NCBI GenBank assembly: GCA_029260375.1
Contig: JAJDDI010000020.1
Span: forward strand, 1 to 47,873
DNA from: Phycisphaerales bacterium
GTDB lineage: Bacteria; Planctomycetota; Phycisphaerae; Phycisphaerales; UBA1924
Direction of reading: 5' to 3'
Length of the DNA stretch: 47,873 nt
A program made the position numbers and the translations under genes. Positions 6,823-15,400 of the stretch are shown here, in pieces (position 1 is the first letter of the stretch; each line of letters opens with the position of its first letter). The notes under the pieces were generated by a model. It did no database searches and was not told where the DNA came from. It worked only from the letters and a program-made list of their open reading frames with translations.

Positions 6823-8625
6823 TTGAACCGACGACCGCCACGCGACGACCGACCCCAGGGCCCCAGGGGTGATCGCTCCCCGGGCGCCCGCCCGCCGCGT
6901 TCCGGCCCGCCCAGATCCGCCCCACCCAGATCCGGGCCGCCCCGTTCGGGCCCACCCCGCTCCGGACCCCCGATGTCCGCCCCGCCCGGGCCCCGACCCA
7001 CCGGGCAGGGCGCCATGCGACCGCGCCCGGGCGGGAGCGGCGCGCCGCTGCCCCCGGGCGTCGGGCTCGTCTTCGAGGACTCGGGCCTGCTCGTGCTCGA
7101 CAAGCCCGCGGGGCTGCCCGTCCGGCGCGTGGGCAAGGGCACGTCGCTGACGGACATCGCCAGTGCGTACCTCCGCCTGGCCCGCCCCGACGGGCGCGCC
7201 CTCGTCGTGCACGAGATCGATAAGGAAGCCTCGGGCGTCGTCGCCTTCGCCAAGCACCCGCGCGCCGCGGGGCTCCTCAAGGACTCGCTCAACGCAATCC
7301 GAGGCGACCGCAGCTATCTCGCGCTCGTCGAGGGCGCGCCCCAGACCCCCGAGGGCTCGATCCAGAGCCACCTGCACCGCAGCGCGCGGGGCGTGATCGA
7401 GAGCGTTCCCGCCAGCGAGAACCCGCAGGTCTCGATGTCGCACCGCAAGCCCGCCGTCACGCACTACCGCACCCAGCACACGGGGGAGGGGCTGGCGCTG
7501 CTCCGCGTGCGCGCGGAGACCGACTTCACGGGCCAGGTCCGCGCGCACCTGAGCGAGCGGGGCCTGCCGATCGTCGGCGACAAGGCCTACCGCTCGACCC
7601 GGCGCGAGATCCCACGCGTCTGCCTGCACCTCGAAGAGCTCTCCTTCCGCCACCCGGGCACGGAGAAGACCATCCGCCTGCGGGCGCCCGCGCCCGCCGA
7701 GTTCTGGAGCATGCTCGGCGCCAAACCCCCCGCCACCGCCAGGCCCGCCGACACCCGGGGCGACGTCACGACCACGCGGGTCACCGACGCCGAGGGGCGC
7801 CCCGCCGGGCGCGCCGGCTGGGAGCACGTCGCCCCGTGGTACGCCTCGTTCGTCTCGACCGGAAAGTCCGACCATCACGCCATGACCGTCCTGCCCGGCG
7901 CCGCACGCCTCCTCGACCTTCAGCCCGGCTCCCGCCTCCTCGACGTCGGCTGTGGCGAGGGCGTGTTTGAGCGCTGGCTCGCCCAGAACAAGCCCGGCGC
8001 GCAGATCACCGGCGTGGACGCCTCAGAAGGGCTCATCGAGCGCGCCAACGCGTCGGCGCCGCCCGGATCCACGTTCCTCACCGGCGACGCTCGCACCCTC
8101 GATCAACTCGCCCTGGAGCCCGCGAGCTTCGACGCCTGCGTCAGCGTCCTCGCGCTGATGAACATCGACCCGCTCGACGACGTCCTCCGCGGCGTCGCCT
8201 CGCTTGTGCGCCCGGGCGGCTCGTTCGTCGGTGTCATCCTCCACCCCGCGTTCCGCTCGCCGGGAATCTCACACTGGGGATGGACGACCTCGTCCGAGGA
8301 CGCGCAGCGCACGCAGTTCCGCCGCATCGACGCCTACCTGTCGGAGCGTCCCAGCGAGATCGTGATGAACCCGGGCGCCGTCGCCGGCGGCGAGGACCCC
8401 GTCACCACGACCACCCATCACCGCCCGATCGGGCGGTACGCCGAGGCCCTCGGCGCGGCGGGCTTCACGCTCGAATCCCTCGAGGAATGGGCCAGCGCCC
8501 GCACCAGCGAGCCGGGTCCCCGGGCCGACGAGGAGAACCGCGCCCGCGCGGAGTTCCCCATGTTCCTGGCGTTCCGTGCGCGACGCATCGCAGAAACCCG
8601 CCCCGAGCCCGCCCCAACCGGCTAA
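6823..8625 (+). CDS. Fusion of RluA-type pseudouridine synthase and SAM-dependent methyltransferase
   Basis: A 600-residue two-domain protein. Residues 1-75 are a Pro/Arg/Ser-rich low-complexity tail. Residues about 78-300 match the RluA fold: LVLDKPAGLPV, the catalytic-Asp motif HEIDKEASG with Asp133, and TGQVRAHLSERGLPIVGDKAY. The motif normally reads HRLD; here the Arg is Glu. Residues about 340-590 are a class I methyltransferase with motif I RLLDVGCGEGVFERWL at about 370, TGVDAS (motif II) and LVRPGGSFVGV (motif IV/V region). The two halves could pseudouridylate and methylate the same RNA, but the substrate is unknown. The start is a TTG at 6823, 11 nt after coaB, with only weak GAG-type complementarity upstream. 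Only one continuous frame is present, so the fusion is not an annotation artefact unless the assembly is wrong. Confidence 0.85.
   Translation: MNRRPPRDDRPQGPRGDRSPGARPPRSGPPRSAPPRSGPPRSGPPRSGPPMSAPPGPRPTGQGAMRPRPGGSGAPLPPGVGLVFEDSGLLVLDKPAGLPVRRVGKGTSLTDIASAYLRLARPDGRALVVHEIDKEASGVVAFAKHPRAAGLLKDSLNAIRGDRSYLALVEGAPQTPEGSIQSHLHRSARGVIESVPASENPQVSMSHRKPAVTHYRTQHTGEGLALLRVRAETDFTGQVRAHLSERGLPIVGDKAYRSTRREIPRVCLHLEELSFRHPGTEKTIRLRAPAPAEFWSMLGAKPPATARPADTRGDVTTTRVTDAEGRPAGRAGWEHVAPWYASFVSTGKSDHHAMTVLPGAARLLDLQPGSRLLDVGCGEGVFERWLAQNKPGAQITGVDASEGLIERANASAPPGSTFLTGDARTLDQLALEPASFDACVSVLALMNIDPLDDVLRGVASLVRPGGSFVGVILHPAFRSPGISHWGWTTSSEDAQRTQFRRIDAYLSERPSEIVMNPGAVAGGEDPVTTTTHHRPIGRYAEALGAAGFTLESLEEWASARTSEPGPRADEENRARAEFPMFLAFRARRIAETRPEPAPTG
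6892..6981 (+). repeat. 15-nt tandem repeats coding for PPRSG units
   Basis: Six in-frame 15-nt units code for PPRSG, PPRSA, PPRSG, PPRSG, PPRSG and PPMSA at residues 24-53 of the pseudouridine synthase fusion. A basic proline-rich tail of this kind often contacts RNA; here that is inference. Confidence 0.8.
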
Positions 8626-8637
8626 ACTCCGGGTGTC

Positions 8638-8709
8638 GCGGGCGTAGCTCAATGGTAGAGCGTCAGCCTTCCAAGCTGAATGTTGACGGTTCGAGTCCGT
8701 TCGCCCGCT
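8638..8709 (+). tRNA. tRNA-Gly (anticodon TCC)
   Basis: A complete 72-nt cloverleaf: acceptor GCGGGCG/CGCCCGC, D stem GCTC/GAGC, anticodon stem TCAGC/GCTGA with loop CTTCCAA (anticodon TCC, Gly), T stem GACGG/CCGTT with TTCGAGT loop, discriminator T. CCA is not encoded. A possible -10 TAAACT lies at 8623-8628. A strong terminator follows. Confidence 0.96.
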
Positions 8710-8715
8710 TTGACC

Positions 8716-8743
8716 AAGACGGCCCGCGAGGGCCGTCTTTCTT
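8716..8743 (+). terminator. Rho-independent terminator after tRNA-Gly
   Basis: A perfect 10-bp stem AAGACGGCCC/GGGCCGTCTT with GCGA tetraloop, followed by TCTT, begins 7 nt after the tRNA. Confidence 0.85.
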
Positions 8744-8880
8744 GCGCGTGATCATGAACGACCGGTTGCGCCCCATCCCACGTACGCCCGAGCTTCCATA
8801 CGCCCAGGCCCCCGCCTGATGGCTCGTTCGTTCGGCGCTCGTCAGGCGTTGCGCCTTTGCGTCGGACGTGTGAGACCGGT

Positions 8881-8900
8881 CGTCGGCAAGGAGGCCGACG
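8881..8900 (+). promoter_or_regulatory. Hairpin presenting the Shine-Dalgarno of the transposase remnant in its loop
   Basis: CGTCGGC (8881-8887) and GCCGACG (8894-8900) form a perfect 7-bp stem whose 6-nt loop is AAGGAG, and the stem ends directly before the ATG at 8901. Such a structure would restrain ribosome access, as is common at transposase starts. Confidence 0.6.
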
Positions 8901-9048
8901 ATGTCGAAGAAGACGCGGACGGGCCGGGGCGTGGACGGGCGTCCCGACAGTCGATACGGGCTGACCGACGACGCGTGGGAGCGGATCGAACCGCTGCTTC
9001 CGCGTCGGGACCCGGCTCCCGATGGAACGATCACCAAACGACGCTCAA
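8901..9048 (+). pseudogene. N-terminal remnant of an IS5-family transposase
   Basis: The reading frame begins MSKKTRTGRG and soon gives YGLTDDAWERIEPLLPRR, which fits the N-terminal LTDxxWxxIEPLLP signature of IS5-type transposases. After about 45 residues the likeness stops and the frame closes at 9089, whereas intact transposases run for 250 or more residues with a DDE triad. The gene is therefore a 3'-truncated fragment; the right limit given is approximate, set at the 12-bp inverted repeat that follows. It keeps a strong AAGGAGG site before the ATG. It lies about 190 nt after tRNA-Gly, a common landing region for mobile DNA. A chance match of a short motif remains possible. Confidence 0.6.
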
Positions 9049-9130
9049 CGGTGACCTGCCTTCCCAGAGACGCCCACACCGCCGCATAGTCGCATAGCGA
9101 GTGGGCCAGGTTCTCGTTGGCAGGTCACCG
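9049..9130. repeat. 12-bp perfect inverted repeat bounding an 82-bp segment
   Basis: CGGTGACCTGCC at 9049-9060 is exactly repeated in inverse at 9119-9130, with 58 nt between. It follows the transposase remnant and stops 17 nt before the end of the kinase gene. It may be a small MITE-like relic, the scar of the deleted IS, or a widely spaced operator. Confidence 0.6.
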
Positions 9131-9146
9131 ATCACGGCCCGCCCGC

Positions 9147-11807
9147 TCAGTCCACGAGGGAGCGGAGTTCCCACTTCCCGCTGTCATCTACGCCCGCCTC
9201 CCGGCAGATGTCCGCCAGCGCCTCCGCATGGTCGCGCGCCGCATCGCCCCCCGCCTGCCCCGCAGCGAGCCGGTCGTAGGTGGCAACCAGCATCGCCATC
9301 GCTTCGTCCACCTGCCCGAGCCGAACCATCGCCCGTCCCATCGTCCGCTCCCCCCCAAGCGCCAGCGACGAATCCGGCCCCAGCCGGTCTCGCGCCTGCC
9401 GGCGCACGTCTTCCGCCTCTGTGATCGCCTCCTCGACCCGCCCCGCATCGAGCAGATACCTCGCCCGGTTCCCACGCAGAGCGAGCACATTCGGGTGCTC
9501 CCCCTGCCCGAGCGATTCGAAGATCTCCAGCGACTCGTCCGCCCACTGAATCGCCGCCTCGGGCTCGCCGCGCGCATGGGCCAGCTTGCCCAGCGAGTTG
9601 AGCACCGTCGCCGTTCGCAGGTGCTGGTGCCCGAAGACCGACTCGATGATCTCCAGCGACTCGCCGAGCATCGCCCCCGCCTCGTCGTAACGCTCCAGGT
9701 CGGTGCTCAGGTCACCCAGCGTGAACAGCGACACCCCGAGGCTCGGGTGCCCGGGAGGCAGCACCCGCCGCTTGATCCCGATCACCCGCGCGAGCATCGC
9801 GCCCGCCTCCTCACGCCGCCCCAACCTCGACCAGGTCCCCGCCAGATTGTTCATCGTCGCCAGCGTCCGTGGGTGCTCCTCGCCCGGGTCGATCAGCTGA
9901 CTCTCCAGCACCCGCTCGAACAGCGCGCTCGCCCGCTCCCGATCGCCGACACGGTTCAGCGCCGCCGCCAGGTTGTTCGTTGTCAGCAGCGTGTTCTCGT
10001 GATCCGCGCCGAGCACCCGCGTGCGAGCCTCAAGCAGCGGCTCGAGCACCGAGACCGCGTCGTCACTCCGACCGAGCTGCTGGTAGAGATACCCGAGCGA
10101 ACCCAGCGAGGAGAGCGTGTGCTCGTCCTCGTCGCCGTACTCCTGACGCCGGATCGTGAGGATCCGCTCACTCTCGCCGACCGCCTCGCCAAACCGGTTG
10201 GTCTCGATCAGCACCGACACCACGTTCGATCGGCTGATCAGCGTCATCTGGGCGGTCGCCCCGAGCCCGTCCTCCGCGACGCGCGCCGCTTCCCGGAAGC
10301 TCGCCTCCGCCTCGTCGAACGACCCGATCGAGAGGTACGACTTCCCGATCATGTTGTGCATCTCCGCCGCGGCCCCGGGCTGATCGCCCAGCTCCGCCCC
10401 GACGCGATCACCAGCGCCCGCCAGGATCGACCGCAGCAGCGTCGTGTCCTGCCCCCGCGCCTCCGCGGGATCGACCCCCGCGAAGATGCTCTGCGCGAAC
10501 ACCGCCATCGCCTCACTCTTGACCAGCGCCGCGTCCGCTCGCTGGCGGGCCTCGCGCTCGCGCAGCCCAAACCACACGCCCCCCACCGCCAGCAGCACCA
10601 CCGCCGCCGCCGCAACCCCGACCCCGATCATCGGCGCCCGGTGCCGGCGCACAAACTTCGACACGTGGTACGCCCGGCTCGGCGGCCCCGCCTCCACCGG
10701 CTCGTGCCGCAGGTACCGCTCCACATCGCTCGCCAGCGCGTACGCCGTGGGGTACCGCCTCGACCGGTCCTTCTCGATCGCCCGCAGCACGATCCAGTCC
10801 AGGTCGCCGCGCAGGCTCCGCGCCAGCCTCTTCGGATCGACCCGGCGCCTCTGCCCCACCTCGTCGCCAGCGTCCCCCAGCCTCGAGACCCGCGACGATG
10901 GACGCGCGGGCTGGACCTCACGGATCAGCCGCTCCAGCTCGGACGGCGCCGCGTCCGACAGCAGCTCCGCTCCGAACATCGCCGAGCCCGTCAGCAGCTC
11001 GTACAGGATCACCCCCAGGCTGTACACGTCCGCCCGCGTGTCCACGTCGCTCTGGTCGATCGACGCCTGCTCGGGCGCCATGTACTGCGGCGTGCCCACG
11101 ATCTGCGTCGCGTGCGTCATCACGCTCTGCCCCGCGTCACCGCCCCGGACCGCCTTGGCGATCCCGAAATCGATCACCTTCGGGCTCAGCGCCCCGTCCA
11201 CCTCGCTCACCAGCACGTTGCTGGGCTTGAGATCCCGGTGCACCACGCCCTTGGCGTGCGCGTGCTGCACCGCGTGACACACCCGCACGAACAGCGCCAA
11301 CCGCTCCCGAACAGACAACCGCTTCCGGTCGGTCCCCCGCGTGATCGACTCACCGGGCACGTACTCCATCGCAAAGTACGGGCGCCCGCCCACCGTCCCC
11401 GCGTCGTACACCTTCGCGATCGCGGGGTGGTTCATCACCGCCAGCGACTGCCGCTCGGCGCGGAAGCGCCTGATCACCTGGCGCGTGTCCATCCCCGCCT
11501 TGATGACCTTGAGCGCGACCTCACGGCGCACGGGCTCGTCCTGGCGGGCCAGATAGACCGTCCCGAACCCGCCTTCGCCCAGCTCGCGCACCAGCGTGTA
11601 CGCCCCGACCACCGAACCCACACCCAGCCCAGACTCGACTGAGTCAACGCCCGTCATGAACCCGCCCGCGCTCGCCTCGGCCCGCAGCAGACCCTCCACG
11701 TCCCGACGTAGCGCCGCATCGCCCGCGCACGCCTGTTCAACGAACGCCTCGCGCTGGGCGCCCTCCAGATCCAGGGCCCCAAGGAAGATCTCTTTCGCCG
11801 TGCTCAC
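9147..11807 (-). CDS. Membrane-anchored Ser/Thr protein kinase with C-terminal TPR repeats
   Basis: An 886-residue Hanks-type kinase. The kinase domain (about 70-345) has the Gly-rich loop GEGGFGTVY at residue 77, VALKVIK with the ATP-binding Lys, catalytic HRDLKPSN at 190, DFG at 213 and APEQ in the activation segment. One hydrophobic segment at about 394-416 would place the kinase in the cytoplasm and the rest outside. Residues about 470-860 are a chain of TPR-like units (for example NNLAAALNRVGDRERA, LGSLGYLYQQLGRSDDA). The GTG start overlaps the stop of the ECF sigma gene by 4 nt (GTGA), so translation is coupled. Kinase-sigma pairs of this kind are a planctomycete hallmark; the signal and targets cannot be told from sequence. 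Confidence 0.93.
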   Translation of the reverse strand: MSTAKEIFLGALDLEGAQREAFVEQACAGDAALRRDVEGLLRAEASAGGFMTGVDSVESGLGVGSVVGAYTLVRELGEGGFGTVYLARQDEPVRREVALKVIKAGMDTRQVIRRFRAERQSLAVMNHPAIAKVYDAGTVGGRPYFAMEYVPGESITRGTDRKRLSVRERLALFVRVCHAVQHAHAKGVVHRDLKPSNVLVSEVDGALSPKVIDFGIAKAVRGGDAGQSVMTHATQIVGTPQYMAPEQASIDQSDVDTRADVYSLGVILYELLTGSAMFGAELLSDAAPSELERLIREVQPARPSSRVSRLGDAGDEVGQRRRVDPKRLARSLRGDLDWIVLRAIEKDRSRRYPTAYALASDVERYLRHEPVEAGPPSRAYHVSKFVRRHRAPMIGVGVAAAAVVLLAVGGVWFGLREREARQRADAALVKSEAMAVFAQSIFAGVDPAEARGQDTTLLRSILAGAGDRVGAELGDQPGAAAEMHNMIGKSYLSIGSFDEAEASFREAARVAEDGLGATAQMTLISRSNVVSVLIETNRFGEAVGESERILTIRRQEYGDEDEHTLSSLGSLGYLYQQLGRSDDAVSVLEPLLEARTRVLGADHENTLLTTNNLAAALNRVGDRERASALFERVLESQLIDPGEEHPRTLATMNNLAGTWSRLGRREEAGAMLARVIGIKRRVLPPGHPSLGVSLFTLGDLSTDLERYDEAGAMLGESLEIIESVFGHQHLRTATVLNSLGKLAHARGEPEAAIQWADESLEIFESLGQGEHPNVLALRGNRARYLLDAGRVEEAITEAEDVRRQARDRLGPDSSLALGGERTMGRAMVRLGQVDEAMAMLVATYDRLAAGQAGGDAARDHAEALADICREAGVDDSGKWELRSLVD

Positions 11808-12400
11808 GCCTCATCCCCGAGCGCCCGCGCCAGCCACGCCCGCGCGTACGCCCACTCGCGCTGCACCGTCCGGGCCGAGATCCCGAGCATCTCGCCCGCC
11901 TGCTCCACGCTCAGCCCCGCGAAGAACCGGAGCTGCACGATCTCGTACGCCCGCGGGTCCTCCGCCTCCAGCCTCGTCAACGCCTCGTCGAGCGCCATCA
12001 CCATCGCCGGGTCGTGCTCCTGCGCCAAGTCCACCACGCTCAGGGGCAGCCGCTCCCGTTTGACCCCCCCACGCTTCTCGGCGCCGCGCTTGCGCGCGTG
12101 ATCGATCAGGATCCGGCGCATCGCCTCGCCCGCCGTCCGGAAGAAGTGCGCCCGGTCCTCAAAGTCAATCCGCCCGGGACCGAGCAGTCGGGCGCACGCC
12201 TCGTGCACCAGCGCCGTCGCCTGCAGCGTGTGCCCCGCCCGCTCATCACGCATCCGCCGGGACGCGATCATCCGCAGCTCGTCGTACACCAACGGCGCCA
12301 GCTCCGCCGCCGACCCCGGGGAGCGCGACGCCTCCCGCAGAATCCGAGTGACCTCGCCTCTCGCGTCCCTGTTCGGACTCTGGTCCCCTGGCTCATCCAT
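11804..12400 (-). CDS. ECF-type RNA polymerase sigma factor
   Basis: A 198-residue extracytoplasmic-function sigma factor of the type often fused or paired with planctomycete kinases (resembling family TIGR02999). Region 2 is seen in the stretch HTLQATALVHEACARLL to FFRTAGEAMRRILIDHARKR, and region 4 in LRFFAGLSVEQAGEMLGIS followed by the recognition helix RTVQREWAYARAWL. There is no anti-sigma gene next to it; instead the stop codon overlaps the start of the kinase gene, which suggests that phosphorylation, not a classical anti-sigma factor, may control it (inference). The gene is divergent from the methyltransferase gene at 12600, with 199 nt between them for both promoters. Confidence 0.93.
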   Translation of the reverse strand: MDEPGDQSPNRDARGEVTRILREASRSPGSAAELAPLVYDELRMIASRRMRDERAGHTLQATALVHEACARLLGPGRIDFEDRAHFFRTAGEAMRRILIDHARKRGAEKRGGVKRERLPLSVVDLAQEHDPAMVMALDEALTRLEAEDPRAYEIVQLRFFAGLSVEQAGEMLGISARTVQREWAYARAWLARALGDEA

Positions 12401-12599
12401 CGTCGCGCGTCAGTGTACCGAGGACCGGACTTCCAGAGCACCGCCGTGTCCCCCGAGCGATCCGCCCTCCTATTCAGGCCAAAATCGGCTCAATCATTTC
12501 TTTCTCGCATTCTCTGTCACCCCCCGGGGCTCCGCTGCGCCTCTCTCCGGCGGGATCCGTTCCCGCCCAGTAACCACGAGCACCCCCAAGGAGCGCCCC

Positions 12600-13685
12600 A
12601 TGTGCAACGCCTGCAAGTCGATCCCGTCCCCCACCGATGACCGCGTCAACGAGGTCGCGATGCGCCTCCTGACAACTATCAACGAGGCGGGCCTCGCCCT
12701 CATGATCTCGCTCGGACACCGCGCGGGCCTCTTCGACGCGATGGCCGCCTCGCCCAATGTCCGCAGTGACCAGCTCGCCAAGAGCGCCGCCCTCAACGAG
12801 CGCTACGTCCGCGAGTGGCTGGGCGCGATGGTCACCGCCGACGTCGTCCTCTACGACCCCCAGGACCAGACCTACACCCTCGACCCCGCGTACGCGATGG
12901 TCCTGCCCAAGGGAGCCGAGGCCAACATGTCCGCGATGTTCCAGTTCGTCCCCGTGCTCGCGGGCGTCGAGACCGAGCTGGTCAATGTCTTCAAGCACGG
13001 CGGGGGCGTCCCCTACGAGAGCTTCGAGCGCTTCCACGAGGTCATGGCCGACATGAGCGACAACACCGTGGTCTCGCTGCTCACCGAGACCATCCTGCCC
13101 TTCGCCACCGGCATGAACGGCAAGCTCGAGGCCGGCATCGACGTTCTCGACGCCGGCTGCGGCCGCGGGCACGCCCTGTGCGCCATGGCCAAGGCCTACC
13201 CCAACAGCCGATTCACCGGCTACGACCTGTGCCATGACACCATAGAGGCCGCCAACGCGACCGCCAAGGCGCAGGGCCTGACCAACATCCGCTTCGAGCG
13301 CAACGACCTGACTTCGCTGGGCGCCGACGCCGACTTCGACCTGGTCACCGCCTTCGACATCGTCCACGATCAGCGTGACCCGGTCGCCGTGCTCGACAAC
13401 CTGCACACCGCGCTGCGCCCCGGGGGCACGTTCCTCATGCAGGACATCCGCGCCTCGAGCAAGCTCGAGAACAACCTCGACCACCCCATCGGCCCCTTCC
13501 TTTACACCATCTCCACCATGCACTGCATGACCGTCTCCCTCGCCCAGAACGGCGCGGGTCTCGGAACCGTCTGGGGCGAGGAGCTCGCTGTCGAAATGCT
13601 GGGCGCCGCGGGCTTCCAGAACGTGGTTGTCAACCAGCTCCCGCACGACATCATGAACAACTGGTACGTGATGAACCGCGCCTGA
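12600..13685 (+). CDS. Class I SAM-dependent methyltransferase with winged-helix-like N-terminus
   Basis: A 361-residue protein built like small-molecule O-methyltransferases: an N-terminal region resembling a winged helix (SDQLAKSAALNERYVREWL, about residues 50-80) and a C-terminal SAM domain with motif I VLDAGCGRGHAL at residue 182-193, acidic FTGYDL, FDLVTAFDIVHDQ and ALRPGGTFLMQDI. Similar proteins are often labelled as transcriptional-regulator-like methyltransferases; the substrate is unknown. The ATG at 12600 has a clear AAGGAG 6 nt upstream, although the frame is open further back. The N-terminus MCNACKS has a CxxC. The gene stands alone, with a strong terminator after it. Confidence 0.88.
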   Translation: MCNACKSIPSPTDDRVNEVAMRLLTTINEAGLALMISLGHRAGLFDAMAASPNVRSDQLAKSAALNERYVREWLGAMVTADVVLYDPQDQTYTLDPAYAMVLPKGAEANMSAMFQFVPVLAGVETELVNVFKHGGGVPYESFERFHEVMADMSDNTVVSLLTETILPFATGMNGKLEAGIDVLDAGCGRGHALCAMAKAYPNSRFTGYDLCHDTIEAANATAKAQGLTNIRFERNDLTSLGADADFDLVTAFDIVHDQRDPVAVLDNLHTALRPGGTFLMQDIRASSKLENNLDHPIGPFLYTISTMHCMTVSLAQNGAGLGTVWGEELAVEMLGAAGFQNVVVNQLPHDIMNNWYVMNRA

Positions 13686-13709
13686 CCGCGACCCCAGCCA
13701 ACCACTCAC

Positions 13710-13745
13710 GGACGCCCGGGCCACCCCGGGCGTCCGCTGTTTTTC
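13710..13745 (+). terminator. Rho-independent terminator after the methyltransferase gene
   Basis: An 11-bp perfect stem GGACGCCCGGG/CCCGGGCGTCC with a 4-nt loop, followed by GCTGTTTTTC. It separates the methyltransferase from the pyrimidine operon. Confidence 0.88.
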
Positions 13746-13849
13746 GACCTAGACAACGCTCCGATCCGGTTCCCGCGTGCGTCTGAACGCCGCTTTCCGC
13801 TAGACTCCCCGTTGCGGCGTTCCCGACCCGAACGCCCGGAGGCCCGAGC

Positions 13850-15337
13850 ATGAGCACCCCCATCGCCGAGCACGTCATCGCCGGCGCCCGTGTCCGCGAC
13901 ACCAGCGCCAGCACCCAACCCGTCATCAACCCGGCCACGGGCCAGCCCGTCGCCCTCACCCCGATGAGCAGCGCCGAGATGGCCGATCGGGCCGTGGCCG
14001 CCGCCAGCGCCGCCTTCCCCGCTTGGTCCGAGACCCCCGTGGGCGACCGCGTCCAGTGCCTCTTCCGATACAAGCAGATCCTCGAGGACAACATCAACGA
14101 CATCGCCGATGTCGTCGTGCAGGAGCACGGCAAGACCAAAGCCGAGGCCATCGGCTCGCTCCGGCGCGGCATCGATTGCGTCGAGTTCGCCACCGCCGCC
14201 CCCGTCCTCATGATGGGCCGCACCCTCCCCCAGATCGCCGTCTCCACCTCCTTCTGCCGCACGGAAGACGAAGGCGGCGTCGGCGTCGATTCCCAGGTCG
14301 ATCGAGTCCCCCTGGGCGTGTGCGCCGGCATCACCCCCTTCAACTTCCCCGTCATGGTCCCGATGTGGATGTGGCCCATGGCCGTCGCCTGCGGCAACAC
14401 CTTCATCCTCAAGCCCTCCGAGCTCGACCCGCTCTCCACCATCCGCGAGATCGAACTCGCCAAAGACGCCGGCTTCCCCGACGGCGTGCTCAACCTCGTC
14501 CACGGCGGGCCCGACGTCGCCAACCGGCTCATCACCCACCCGGACGTCAAAGCCGTCTCCTTCGTGGGCTCCACCAAGGTCGGCGAGCACGTCTACAAAA
14601 CCGCCACCGCCGCGGGCAAGCGCGCCCAGTGCATGTGCGGCGCCAAGAACTTCTCCATCATCATGCCCGACGCCAACCGCAGCGCCGCCGTCGACGGTGT
14701 CCTCGGCTCCGCGTTCGGAAACACCGGGCAGCGCTGCCTCGCCGGATCCGCCGTCGTCTGCGTGGGCGACAGCGCCGAATGGTTCGTCCCCGCGCTCGTC
14801 GAGACCTCCCGCTCGATCAAGGTCGGCCCGGGCGATCAGCCGGGCGTGAACATGGGCCCGCTCGTCAGCGAGGCCGCCAAGACAAGAGTCCTTGGCTACA
14901 TCGACGCGGGCGTCCGCGAGGGCGCCACCCTCATGCTCGACGGGCGCGAGGGCGAGCTCCCCTCAACAGGCTGCTTTGTCGGCCCCACCATCTTCGACCG
15001 AGTCACGCCCGCCATGACCATCGCCCGCGAGGAGATCTTCGGCCCCGTCCTCTCCGTTCTGCGGGCCGACTCGCTCGATCAAGCCATCGACGACATCAAC
15101 CAGTCCGAGTACGGCAACATGGCCGTCATCTTCACCGACTCCGGGCACGCCGCCCGCAAGTTCCAGCGCACCGTCAAGGCGGGAATGGCCGGCGTCAACG
15201 TCGGTGTCCCCGCCCCCATGGCCGTCTTCCCCTTTGCCGGCTGGAAGAAATCCTTCTTCGGCGATCTCCACGCCAACGGCGAGGACGCCATGCGCTTCTA
15301 CACCGAGTCCCGCGTCCTCGTCACCCGCTGGCTCTGA
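13850..15337 (+). CDS. mmsA: CoA-acylating methylmalonate/malonate-semialdehyde dehydrogenase
   Basis: This 495-residue aldehyde dehydrogenase fits the MmsA/IolA group, which oxidises (methyl)malonate semialdehyde to propionyl-CoA or acetyl-CoA with NAD and CoA. Seen are GVCAGITPFNFPVMVPMWM (the Asn of the active-site region), FVGSTKVGEHV of the NAD fold, and the nucleophile in GNTGQRCLAGSA, Cys296. It is the last step of uracil/thymine breakdown and opens the plus-strand operon. A GGAGG site lies 7 nt before the ATG. TAGACT at 13801-13806 could be its -10. The ureidopropionase gene follows after 63 nt. Confidence 0.93.
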   Translation: MSTPIAEHVIAGARVRDTSASTQPVINPATGQPVALTPMSSAEMADRAVAAASAAFPAWSETPVGDRVQCLFRYKQILEDNINDIADVVVQEHGKTKAEAIGSLRRGIDCVEFATAAPVLMMGRTLPQIAVSTSFCRTEDEGGVGVDSQVDRVPLGVCAGITPFNFPVMVPMWMWPMAVACGNTFILKPSELDPLSTIREIELAKDAGFPDGVLNLVHGGPDVANRLITHPDVKAVSFVGSTKVGEHVYKTATAAGKRAQCMCGAKNFSIIMPDANRSAAVDGVLGSAFGNTGQRCLAGSAVVCVGDSAEWFVPALVETSRSIKVGPGDQPGVNMGPLVSEAAKTRVLGYIDAGVREGATLMLDGREGELPSTGCFVGPTIFDRVTPAMTIAREEIFGPVLSVLRADSLDQAIDDINQSEYGNMAVIFTDSGHAARKFQRTVKAGMAGVNVGVPAPMAVFPFAGWKKSFFGDLHANGEDAMRFYTESRVLVTRWL

Positions 15338-15400
15338 CCCAATCGGGCCTCACGCCATCTCTCGCCCTCAACCGATGCTCACCGTCTCAAGGAGTCGTCC

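Noticed and set aside
8663-9079. Minus-strand frame ending in GLEPSTFSLEG across tRNA-Gly
   Set aside because: This ending is the well-known false translation of an antisense tRNA; no start site or conserved motif supports a gene.
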